This document shows positions 9,496 through 16,654 of a DNA stretch of 38,836 nucleotides, piece after piece. The first letter of the stretch is position 1. Every line of letters starts with the position of its first letter. A program made the translations under genes and the position numbers. The notes below the pieces were generated by a model. The model made no database searches. It saw nothing but the letters and a program-made list of their open reading frames with translations, and was not told the origin of the DNA. Source of the DNA: Streptomyces sp. CC53 (GTDB lineage: Bacteria; Actinomycetota; Actinomycetes; Streptomycetales; Streptomycetaceae); assembly GCF_001865245.1 (NCBI RefSeq), contig NZ_MKXB01000088.1, positions 1 to 38,836 on the forward strand, read 5' to 3'.

Positions 9496-10766
9496 GCGCG
9501 AACCTCCGCCGCCGTCTGCACTGTCGTCTTCGCGGCCTTGGCCGCCAGTCCGCGGGCCCTGGCCCGGGCCCAGTCCTCTGCTTCCAGGACGTCCGTCACC
9601 GTCAGTGAGGTTCCCGTCCGGGGGGTGCCGTGTGCGGCGACGACCTCGGTGACGGTCTCCATGATGGCGTTGAACGGGAGCCGCCCGGCGAGGAACGCGT
9701 CGACGCACTCCTCGTTCGCGGCGTTGAACACGGCCGGCGCGGTCCCGCCGAGCTCGCCGACGTGCCGCGCGAGGCCGACCGACGGGAAGGCGTCGTGGTC
9801 GAGCGGGAAGAACTCCCAGGTGGACGCCTGGGACCAGTCGAAGGCGGGCGCCGCGTCCGGGACGCGTTCGGGCCAGCCGAGACCGATGGCGATGGGGCCG
9901 CGCATGTCGGGCGGGGTGGCCTGGGCGAGGGTGGAGCCGTCGGTGAACTCCACCATCGAGTGCACGTACGACTGGGGGTGGACGACGACCTCAATGCGGT
10001 CGAACGGGATGTCGTACAGCAGGTGTGCCTCGATCACCTCCAGGCCCTTGTTGACGAGCGTGGCGCTGTTGACGGTGATCACCGGCCCCATCGCCCACGT
10101 CGGGTGGGCGAGGGCGTCGTCGGGGGTGACGTGGGCCAGTTCGGCCTTCGTCCGGCCGCGGAAGGGGCCGCCGGACGCGGTGACGACCAGTTTGCGGACG
10201 TCGGCGCGGGTGCCGGAGGCGAGCGCCTGGAAGAGCGCGGCGTGCTCGGAGTCGACCGGGATGATCTGGCCGGGCTTGGCGACGCCCTTCACCAGCGGGC
10301 CGCCGACGATGAGCGACTCCTTGTTGGCTAGGGCGAGCGTGCGGCCCGCTTCGAGGGCGGCGAGCGTGGGCGCGAGGCCGATGGAGCCGGTGATGCCGTT
10401 GAGGACGGTGTGGCACTCGGACGCGGCGAGTTGGGCGGCGGCGTCGGGGCCGGCGAGGATCTCCGGCTGGGGCTCGGTGCCGTACGCCCGCGCCAGTGCC
10501 TCCCGCAGCGCGGGGACCGCGTCCTCGCGGGCCACGGCCACCGTGCGCACCTTGAGCCGGTGCGCCTGCTCGGCGAGCAGTCCGGCGCGTCCGCCGGCGG
10601 CGGAGAGCGCGGTGACGCGGAACCGGTCGGGGTTGCGCAGGACCAGGTCGACGGCCTGGGTGCCGATGGACCCGGTGGAGCCGAGGACGACGATGTCCCG
10701 GCGGCCTTCGGACGGGTCGAAGGCGATGTGCGGGTCGGCGAGGGGTGCGGGTGCGCTGTCGCTCAT
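9492..10766 (-). CDS. dxr: 1-deoxy-D-xylulose 5-phosphate reductoisomerase (MEP pathway)
   Basis: Dxr/IspC makes methylerythritol 4-phosphate from DXP with NADPH, the committed step of the MEP pathway, and is the fosmidomycin target. The 424-residue protein has the NADPH-binding motif GSTGSIG at residues 29-35, [11 protein letters not shown], the metal-binding [10 protein letters not shown] region and the conserved [12 protein letters not shown] helix. ATG 10766 gives [21 protein letters not shown], a short streptomycete N-terminal extension before the Rossmann fold. The ribosome site is weak (GGGT). The stop overlaps the protease start by ATGA. Upstream is a 710-bp repeat-rich gap, so dxr is probably the first gene of its transcript. 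Confidence 0.96.
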   Translation of the reverse strand: MSDSAPAPLADPHIAFDPSEGRRDIVVLGSTGSIGTQAVDLVLRNPDRFRVTALSAAGGRAGLLAEQAHRLKVRTVAVAREDAVPALREALARAYGTEPQPEILAGPDAAAQLAASECHTVLNGITGSIGLAPTLAALEAGRTLALANKESLIVGGPLVKGVAKPGQIIPVDSEHAALFQALASGTRADVRKLVVTASGGPFRGRTKAELAHVTPDDALAHPTWAMGPVITVNSATLVNKGLEVIEAHLLYDIPFDRIEVVVHPQSYVHSMVEFTDGSTLAQATPPDMRGPIAIGLGWPERVPDAAPAFDWSQASTWEFFPLDHDAFPSVGLARHVGELGGTAPAVFNAANEECVDAFLAGRLPFNAIMETVTEVVAAHGTPRTGTSLTVTDVLEAEDWARARARGLAAKAAKTTVQTAAEVRA

Positions 10767-10977
10767 GGACCCATTCTTGCGGCATCGCGCGGGTGCCCGT
10801 GCCCGCCCCCCTGCCGGGACGGGTGGTGCGCCCGGGGCCGCCCGCCTGTGCGGGGGCCCCGGCGGACGGCGGGCGCTCTGCTGCGTCCGGGACGGTCCCG
10901 GCGCACACGGGGCCGGTCCACTGCGGCCCACCGGCGGCGGGGCGGCAACGGTCCGCACGGGCGGGTGTGCGGGCGGC

Positions 10978-11150
10978 GGCCCGGCCGACGTCAACGGCCA
11001 GGCGCCCGCGACGCACCCGGACAGGCACAGGCACGCCCCGCCCCGGCAAGCGCGCGGCATACGGCGTACACCGACGAGTGCGCAGGCAGCGGCCCGGCCG
11101 ACGTCAGCAGCCAGGCGCCCACGACGCACCCGGACAGGCACAGGCACGCC
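10978..11150. repeat. 60-bp direct repeat, two copies 113 bp apart
   Basis: Copy one is 10978-11037 and copy two 11091-11150. They match at 57 of 60 positions (GGCCCGGCCGACGTCA, then ...ACGCACCCGGACAGGCACAG). The high identity implies recent duplication or ongoing conversion in non-coding DNA. Confidence 0.85.
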
Positions 11151-11163
11151 CGCCGGCGGGGCG

Positions 11164-11233
11164 TCGGGCGGTCGGGCGGTCGGGCGGTGGCGGTCGGGCG
11201 GTCGGGCGGTCGGGCGGTCGGGCGGTCGGGCGG
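11164..11233. repeat. Tandem array of eight 8-bp units (TCGGGCGG)
   Basis: Three perfect TCGGGCGG units (11164-11187), a 6-bp interruption TGGCGG, then five more perfect units (11194-11233). The unit is not a multiple of three, which argues against coding. Copy number is likely to vary by slippage between strains. Confidence 0.9.
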
Positions 11234-11433
11234 CTGCGGCCTACCTACCGGGCGTGGTCCGTGGCCGGTCAGCGGACGGGGACACGGCGTACGCGGACGA
11301 GTGCACCACCGCCCCACCGGCAGCCGGCGGACGGGTCCGCCACGGCATACGGGGGCACGGGCGGCCGGCGCACAGGCAGACGCGTGCACGGCGGCCGTCG
11401 TGCACGCGGCCGGGTGCACGGGCGGCCGACCGG

Positions 11434-11456
11434 CGGGGCACGCACGGTGTGCCCCG
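11434..11456 (-). terminator. Terminator hairpin after the acyl-CoA dehydrogenase gene
   Basis: CGGGGCAC at 11434-11441 pairs with GTGCCCCG at 11449-11456 across a 7-nt loop, 20 bases downstream of the stop codon. Confidence 0.65.
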
Positions 11457-11476
11457 GTCCCGTGGCCGGCCGGGGG

Positions 11477-13414
11477 TCAGCGGATGGGGCGGTGGAGGTT
11501 GGGCCGGGCGCTGGGCCCCGGCGTGGCGTCGGCGATCCAGGGGCCCTCGCCGCTGGGGTCGAGGACGCCTTCCTCCAGCCAGGTGTAGCGGTCCGCGAGG
11601 ACGCCCTTGACGACCTTGCGGTCCAGGTCGTCGGTGTTGGCCCACAGGCGGCCGAACAGTTCCTCGACGCGCAGCCGGGACTGGCGGCAGAACGCGTCGG
11701 CCAGTTCGTAGGCGGCCCGCCCGTGGTCGCCGCGGGCGCGGAGGAGTTCGGCGCGGACGCAGGCCGCGCTCATCGCGAAGAGCTCGGCGCCGATGTCGAC
11801 GATCCGGCCGAGGAAGCCCTGCTTGGTCTCCATGCGGCCCTGCCAGCGGGACATGGCGTAGAACGTCGAGCGGGCCAGCTTGCGGGAGGTGCGCTCCACG
11901 TAGCGGAGGTGGACGGACAGGTCCGGGTGGCCCTTCGGGTGGAACTCTGCGTACGCGCCGGGAACCTGGCCGCGGCCCGCCACCAGCTGGGGGAGCCAGC
12001 GCGCGTAGAAGGCCGTGGCGTGGGCGCCCGCCTTCGCCTTGTCCGCCAGCGGCTTGTCGGGGTCGATGATGTCGCCGGCGACCGACAGATGCGCGTCGAC
12101 GGCCTCGCGGGCGATCAGCAGGTGCATGATCTCCGTGGAGCCCTCGAAGATGCGGTTGATGCGCAGGTCGCGCAGGAGTTGCTCGACGGGGACGGGACGC
12201 TCGCCCCGGGCGGCGAGGGACTCGGCGGTCTCGTAACCGCGGCCGCCGCGGATCTGGACCAGTTCATCGGCCATGAGCCAGGCCATCTCGGAGCCGTACA
12301 GCTTGGCGAGGGCGGCTTCGATGCGGATGTCGTTGCGGTCCTCGTCGGCCATCTGGCTGGACAGGTCGAGGACTGCTTCGAGGGCGAAGGTCGTCGCGGC
12401 GATGAAGGCGATCTTGGAGCCGACGGCTTCGTGCCGGGCCACGGGCCTGCCCCACTGCTCGCGGACGGCGCTCCACTCGCGGGCGATCTTCAGGCACCAC
12501 TTGCCGGCGCCCGCGCACATCGCGGGGAGGGACAGGCGGCCCGTGTTGAGGGTCGTCAGGGCGATCTTCAGGCCGGCGCCCTCGGGGCCGATGCGCTGCG
12601 CGGCGGGCACGCGGACCCGGTGGAAGCGGGTGACGCCGTTCTCCAGGCCGCGCAGCCCCATGAAGGAGTTGCGGTTCTCGACGGTGACGCCCTCGGAGGA
12701 CGCCTCCACCACGAAGGCGGTGATGCCGCCCCTGTGGCCGTCGGAGGCCGGTACGCGGGCCATGACCACCATCAGGTCGGCGACGACGCCGTTCGTGGTC
12801 CACAGCTTGACGCCGTCGATGACGTAGTCGTCGCCGTCGGGGACGGCGGTGGTGGCCAGCCGGGCCGGGTCGGAGCCGACGTCGGGCTCGGTGAGGAGGA
12901 ACGCGGAGATGTCGGTGCGGGCGCAGCGCGGGAGGAAGGCGTCCTTCTGCTCCTGGGTGCCGAAGGTCTTCAGGGGCTGCGGTACGCCGATCGACTGATG
13001 GGCCGACAGCAGCGCGCCGACCGCCGGGCTGACGGAGCCGACGAGGGCGAGGGCCTTGTTGTAGTACACCTGGGTGAGGCCGAGCCCGCCGTACCGGGTG
13101 TCGATCTTCATGCCGAGGGCGCCGAGTTCCTTGAGCCCGTCCACGACGGCGTCGGGGATGCGGGCCTCGCGTTCGATGAGGGCGCCGTCGATCTCCGTCT
13201 CACAGAAGTCGCGGAGCTTGGCGAGGAACTCCTCGCCGCGCTGGGTGTCCTCGGGGCTCGGCAGCGGGTGCGGGTGGATGAGGTCGAGCCGGAAGCGGCC
13301 CAGGAACAGTTCCTTGGCGAAGCTGGGCTTGTGCCACTCCTGCTGGCGGGCCGCCTCGGCGACCTGCCGGGCTTCCCTCTCGGACACTCTGGGCTGCTGC
13401 TGGGGGCCGGGCAT
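11477..13414 (-). CDS. Large acyl-CoA dehydrogenase (VLCAD/ACAD9-like, FAD-dependent)
   Basis: The 645-residue flavoprotein catalyses alpha,beta-dehydrogenation of acyl-CoA in beta-oxidation. The ACAD core spans about residues 60-440: FLLTEPDVGSDPA and LWTTNG (FAD/substrate binding), EQWGRPVARHEAVGSKIA, QIRGGRGYETAESLA and INRIFEGSTEIM with the likely catalytic Glu424. A further ~200-residue C-terminal helical domain makes it longer than the ~380-residue standard enzymes and resembles long-chain types. ATG 13414 has GGTGAGGTGAG upstream. It is likely monocistronic: a terminator lies on either side and a possible promoter is at 13482-13510. Substrate chain length cannot be read directly. Confidence 0.92.
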   Translation of the reverse strand: MPGPQQQPRVSEREARQVAEAARQQEWHKPSFAKELFLGRFRLDLIHPHPLPSPEDTQRGEEFLAKLRDFCETEIDGALIEREARIPDAVVDGLKELGALGMKIDTRYGGLGLTQVYYNKALALVGSVSPAVGALLSAHQSIGVPQPLKTFGTQEQKDAFLPRCARTDISAFLLTEPDVGSDPARLATTAVPDGDDYVIDGVKLWTTNGVVADLMVVMARVPASDGHRGGITAFVVEASSEGVTVENRNSFMGLRGLENGVTRFHRVRVPAAQRIGPEGAGLKIALTTLNTGRLSLPAMCAGAGKWCLKIAREWSAVREQWGRPVARHEAVGSKIAFIAATTFALEAVLDLSSQMADEDRNDIRIEAALAKLYGSEMAWLMADELVQIRGGRGYETAESLAARGERPVPVEQLLRDLRINRIFEGSTEIMHLLIAREAVDAHLSVAGDIIDPDKPLADKAKAGAHATAFYARWLPQLVAGRGQVPGAYAEFHPKGHPDLSVHLRYVERTSRKLARSTFYAMSRWQGRMETKQGFLGRIVDIGAELFAMSAACVRAELLRARGDHGRAAYELADAFCRQSRLRVEELFGRLWANTDDLDRKVVKGVLADRYTWLEEGVLDPSGEGPWIADATPGPSARPNLHRPIR

Positions 13415-13481
13415 GGGGGCTCACCTCACCGCGGATCGGGGGCGGCCGGCCGGTCGTCCTACCGGTCGGGGCTACCCATCC

Positions 13482-13510
13482 GTATTACCCGATGACGGCG
13501 CGTACGAAAA
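13482..13510 (-). promoter_or_regulatory. Candidate promoter of the acyl-CoA dehydrogenase gene
   Basis: On the minus strand TTTTCG (13510-13505) and TAATAC (13487-13482) are separated by 17 bp. The -10 is good, the -35 weak. A 5' leader of about 60 nt would result. GGGTAA and GGGTAG overlap or follow it, so a stress-sigma promoter is an alternative. Confidence 0.35.
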
Positions 13511-13518
13511 TGCGAGGA

Positions 13519-13555
13519 GACGGCCGGAGCCCCCGCACAGTGGGCTCCGGCCGTC
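13519..13555 (-). terminator. Terminator hairpin after the aldehyde dehydrogenase gene
   Basis: Perfect 14-bp stem: GACGGCCGGAGCCC at 13519-13532 pairs with 13542-13555 across a 9-nt loop, 33 bases downstream of the stop codon at 13589. Confidence 0.8.
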
Positions 13556-13588
13556 GGTTCCCGGGGCCGTCCGGGTGAGGGGCGGCCG

Positions 13589-15034
13589 TCAGAGGGAGAG
13601 GCCCGTGAGGACCAGGACCCGCTCGTAGGTGTAGTCGTCCATCGCGTAGGCGACGCCCTCGCGGCCGACGCCGGACTGCTTGGCGCCGCCGTACGGCATC
13701 TGGTCGGCGCGGTAGGAGGGGACGTCGCCGATGATCACGCCGCCGACCTCCAGGGCGCGGTGGGCGCGGAAGGCGGTCTGCAGGTCGCGGGTGAAGACGC
13801 CGGTCTGGAGGCCGAACTTCGAGTTGTTGACCTCGGCGAACGCGGCGGCCTCGCCGTCGGCGCGGTGCAGGGTGAGGACCGGGCCGAAGACCTCCTCGCA
13901 GGCGAGGGTGGCGTCCGCGGGCAGGTCCGCGAGGACGGTCGGCGCGTAGGTGGCGCCCTCGCGCCTGCCGCCGGTCAGCAGCTTCGCGCCGCCCTTGACG
14001 GCCTCGTCCACCCAGGACTCCACCCGCTTGGCGGCGTCCTCGCTGACCAGGGGGCCGACGTCGGTGGCGTCGTCGGAGGGGTCGCCGGTGCCCTGGGCCT
14101 CGACGGCGGCGACGACCTTCGGTACGAGCCGGTCGTAGACCGAGGCGTCCGCGATGACGCGCTGCACGGAGATGCAGGACTGGCCGCCCTGGTAGTTGGA
14201 GAAGGTGGCGATGCGGGTCGCCGCCCAGTCGAGGTCCTCCTCGGAGGACCAGTCGGCGAGGACGACGGCCGCGGCGTTGCCGCCGAGCTCCAGGGTGCAG
14301 TGCTTGTGCGGCACGGACTGCTGGATGGCGTAGCCGACCTTGTCGGAGCCGGTGAAGGAGATGACCGGGAGGCGCTCGTCCTGGACGAGGGCGGGCATGC
14401 GGTCGTTGGGCACCGGCAGGACGGACCAGGAACCGGCCGGCAGGTCGGTCTCGGCCAGCAGCTCACCGAGGACGAGGGCGGAGAGCGGCGTCGCCGGGGC
14501 CGGCTTGAGGATGATGGGCGCGCCGACGGCGATGGCCGGGGCCACCTTGTGGGCGCACAGGTTCAGCGGGAAGTTGAACGGGGCGATGCCGAGGACGACA
14601 CCCTTGGGGAAGCGGCGGGTCAGGGCGAGGCGGCCCGTGCCGCCGGCGTCGGTGTCGAGGCGCTGGGCGTCGCCGCCGTTGAAGCGGCGGGCCTCCTCGG
14701 CGGCGAAGCGGAAGACGGAGACGGCGCGGCCGACCTCACCGCGGGCCCACTTGATGGGCTTGCCGTTCTCCGCGGAGATCAGCTGCGCGATCTCCTCGGT
14801 GCGCTCGGCGAGCCGCTTCGAGACGTGGTCGAGGGCGGCGGCGCGGACGTGCGCGGGGGTCGCGGCGAACTCGTCGAGGACGGCGTGGGCGGCGGCCACG
14901 GCCTCTTCGACCTGGGCCTCCGTGGGCACGCTGACCTGGCCGACGAGGCGGCCGTCCCAGGGGGAGGTGACGTCGAAGGTGGCGTCGCCGGTGGCCTGGC
15001 GGCCGGCGAGCCAGAAGGCGTGGGTGGCGGTCAT
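13589..15034 (-). CDS. NAD(P)-dependent aldehyde dehydrogenase family protein
   Basis: The 481-residue enzyme oxidises an aldehyde to a carboxylate. Catalytic Cys287 is in NYQGGQSC and general-base Glu249 in TLELGGNA; APFNFPLN and ILKPAPATPLSALVL mark the cofactor domain and EEVFGPVLTLHRAD the C-terminal part. The spacing between Glu and Cys is 38 residues, four more than in the polyamine-operon aldehyde dehydrogenase, so the two are distinct subfamilies. ATG 15034 gives MTATHAFWLAGRQATGD. Its neighbours are an EamA exporter and a PucR regulator, with gabT 7 kb further. A succinate-semialdehyde or related dehydrogenase role in GABA breakdown is possible, but the sequence alone does not decide the substrate. 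Confidence 0.9.
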   Translation of the reverse strand: MTATHAFWLAGRQATGDATFDVTSPWDGRLVGQVSVPTEAQVEEAVAAAHAVLDEFAATPAHVRAAALDHVSKRLAERTEEIAQLISAENGKPIKWARGEVGRAVSVFRFAAEEARRFNGGDAQRLDTDAGGTGRLALTRRFPKGVVLGIAPFNFPLNLCAHKVAPAIAVGAPIILKPAPATPLSALVLGELLAETDLPAGSWSVLPVPNDRMPALVQDERLPVISFTGSDKVGYAIQQSVPHKHCTLELGGNAAAVVLADWSSEEDLDWAATRIATFSNYQGGQSCISVQRVIADASVYDRLVPKVVAAVEAQGTGDPSDDATDVGPLVSEDAAKRVESWVDEAVKGGAKLLTGGRREGATYAPTVLADLPADATLACEEVFGPVLTLHRADGEAAAFAEVNNSKFGLQTGVFTRDLQTAFRAHRALEVGGVIIGDVPSYRADQMPYGGAKQSGVGREGVAYAMDDYTYERVLVLTGLSL

Positions 15035-15192
15035 CGCGGTCCCGGCCCTTCCGAGTTGTGGGGGAGTTGGGTGTTCCCCGCGCGTTCGCGTGGTCTCAGG
15101 GGACACGGTAGGCGCGAGGAGCCGCGTCCGGGTTTGTCCGGCGTGGAGTGGTCGAGGGCCCGGGTCCGCCGGTTCGGCAGGTGCGGGGGTGG

Positions 15193-16146
15193 TCAGCCGC
15201 GCCGTTCGGTGCTGACGATCAGGCACACCCCGGCGACCACGATCGTGCCGCCGAGGACGAGCGGCCAGGTCAGCGCCTCGTCCAGGATCAGGGAGCCGAG
15301 CAGCACGGCGACGACCGGGTTGACGTAGGCGTACGTGGCGGTCAGGGAGAGCGGCGCCCGCTGCAGGAGCCAGGCGTACGCGGTGAAGGCGATGAGCGAC
15401 CCGAAGACGACGAGGTACGCGAAGGCCGTCCAGGACCGGGCGGACACGTCGGCGAGGTCGGCGCCGTGCTGCTCGCCCCGCGCGAGTCCGACGAGGAGGC
15501 AGCCGATCCCGCCGGCCACCATCTCGTACGCGCTGGCGGTGAAGGGGTTGCCCGGCATCGGTATCCGGGACGAGGAGAACGACCCCGAGGACCACAGGAG
15601 GGTCGCGGCGATCACCAGCACGACACCGCCCAGGTGGATGTCGCCGCTGAGGCCGGGGAGGGTGAGGACGGCGAGTCCCGCGAGGCCGAGGAGGACGCCG
15701 AGGTACGCGCCGGCGCCGGGCCGCTCCCCGAACGCGGTACGCATCAGCACGACCCAGGCGGGGACGACGGCGATGAGCAGGGCGGCGAGCCCGGAGGGGA
15801 TGGAGGTCTCGGCGAGGACCACCAGACCGTTGCCGCCGACCAGGAGGAGCAGTCCCACGACGGCGGCGGACAGCATCTGGGCGCGGGTCACCTTGAGCAC
15901 GGCGGGTCCCTGCCGCCAGGCGAGGAGCGCGGCGAGCAGCAGTCCCGCGGTGACGAACCGGGCCCCGGCGGGGAGGGAGGGCGGCATGGTCTCGACGACC
16001 ACCCGGATACCGAGGTAGGTGGAGCCCCACACCACGTACACGATCGCGAGGGCGGCCCAGACGGCGCCGGTGATGCGGCGGCGGGGGGCGGGAGGGACCG
16101 GATTGACCGGCGCGGCGGACACCGACTCGGCGGCGGGGGTTGTCAT
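15193..16146 (-). CDS. EamA/DMT superfamily transporter
   Basis: The 317-residue membrane protein has two EamA repeats with about ten hydrophobic segments. The signature ALAIVYVVWGSTYLGIRV begins near residue 30 and LVVFGSLIAFTAYAWLLQ lies in the second repeat. Such proteins export or exchange metabolites such as amino acids. ATG 16146 was chosen because a TTGCCG/TAGTCT promoter (16183-16154) places the transcription start at or next to this ATG and no Shine-Dalgarno sequence precedes it. A start 21 codons upstream would lie inside the promoter. The basic residues PRRRITG just before the first helix fit a cytoplasmic N-terminus. The following aldehyde dehydrogenase gene is 158 bp downstream. 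Confidence 0.9.
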   Translation of the reverse strand: MTTPAAESVSAAPVNPVPPAPRRRITGAVWAALAIVYVVWGSTYLGIRVVVETMPPSLPAGARFVTAGLLLAALLAWRQGPAVLKVTRAQMLSAAVVGLLLLVGGNGLVVLAETSIPSGLAALLIAVVPAWVVLMRTAFGERPGAGAYLGVLLGLAGLAVLTLPGLSGDIHLGGVVLVIAATLLWSSGSFSSSRIPMPGNPFTASAYEMVAGGIGCLLVGLARGEQHGADLADVSARSWTAFAYLVVFGSLIAFTAYAWLLQRAPLSLTATYAYVNPVVAVLLGSLILDEALTWPLVLGGTIVVAGVCLIVSTERRG

Positions 16147-16153
16147 GAGCAGG

Positions 16154-16183
16154 AGACTAAAGATCGACCGTCCGGTACGGCAA
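16154..16183 (-). promoter_or_regulatory. Probable HrdB-type promoter giving a leaderless EamA mRNA
   Basis: Minus strand: TTGCCG (16183-16178), an 18-bp spacer, TAGTCT (16159-16154). The +1 would fall seven or eight bases further, at the ATG ending at 16146. Leaderless transcripts are common in Streptomyces. Confidence 0.55.
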
Positions 16184-16293
16184 AGAATTTGCCCGGATCC
16201 GGGCAGCAAGGGGGCTGTGGCGGAGCAGTTCGGTCGTCTGTGGGGGCCCGCTCCGGCGCCACGGCTGCCTGACTGCCCCGCGCTGTCCCGTCC

Positions 16294-16329
16294 GCCTTCC
16301 GGTCTGCCTTCCGGTCTGCCTTCCTCTCC
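16294..16329. repeat. Three tandem 12-bp units (GCCTTCCGGTCT)
   Basis: Two perfect copies (16294-16305, 16306-16317) and a degenerate third (16318-16329, GCCTTCCTCTCC). Confidence 0.85.
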
Positions 16330-16344
16330 GCCGCCCCCTGGCCA

Positions 16345-16484
16345 GTGGCCTGTGGCCTGTGGCCTCTGGTCCGCGACCGGTGGCCTGTGGCCCTCCGCGC
16401 TGTGGCCTCCGGTCCGTGGCCCTCGTCTATGGCCTTCCGGTCTGTGGCCTTCGTCTGTGGCCTTCCCGTCTGTGGCCTTCCGGG
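16345..16484. repeat. Degenerate tandem repeats of TGTGGCCTTCCGGTC, 13-16 bp units
   Basis: About nine units built on (T/C)GTGGCC followed by TTCCGTC-like sequence, for example at 16399, 16427, 16442, 16455 and 16470. The units vary in length and share the CCTTCCGGTCT core with the adjacent 12-bp array, so both tracts probably arose from one motif. Confidence 0.8.
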
Positions 16485-16654
16485 TGTTCGGCGTCCCGTG
16501 CCCGTGCGGCCCTGCCGATGGGGGCCGGTGACGTCAGCGGCCGGTGGCGTCCCTCTGGTGTTCGGCGTTTCCCGGCCCCGGGCCCTCACCCGCCCTGTGG
16601 CGTTCGGGCGCCCCGGGTGGCTTGGACGCCGGGTGGCTCAGGCGGGTCCGGTGC

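Larger units (their letters stand above)
10767..11476. other. Repeat-rich intergenic island upstream of dxr
   Basis: This 710-bp region separates dxr from the acyl-CoA dehydrogenase gene, both on the minus strand. It contains a 60-bp direct repeat, an 8-bp tandem array, a degraded copy of the spacer between the direct repeats (ACGGCGTAC..GACGAGTGC at 11061 and again at 11284) and the acyl-CoA dehydrogenase terminator. Several frames are open, but they translate to repetitive Arg/Pro/Gly-rich sequence with no recognisable family. It should also contain the dxr promoter, which I could not place. Confidence 0.65.
16147..16654. other. Intergenic island with minisatellite-like repeats
   Basis: This 508-bp stretch lies between the EamA start and the PucR stop. 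It contains the EamA promoter and two tandem repeat tracts (16294-16329 and 16345-16484). T-rich GTGGCCTT runs make its base composition visibly different from the neighbouring genes. An open frame on the minus strand translates to repetitive Lys/Ala/Asp/Arg sequence; I do not consider it a gene. No obvious terminator follows pucR. Confidence 0.6.

Noticed and set aside
11164..11233. CRISPR-like repeat array
   Set aside because: Units are 8 bp, contiguous and without spacers, and no cas gene is present. The same applies to the tracts at 16.3 and 21.4 kb.
10745..13495. A plus-strand open frame of about 900 codons through the dxr island and opposite the acyl-CoA dehydrogenase gene
   Set aside because: The first part translates repeats, the rest is antisense to a certain gene.
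16143..16589. A 148-codon minus-strand open frame with KADRK-type repeats
   Set aside because: The peptide repeat mirrors the DNA tandem repeats and it runs into the EamA promoter and start; not a convincing gene.
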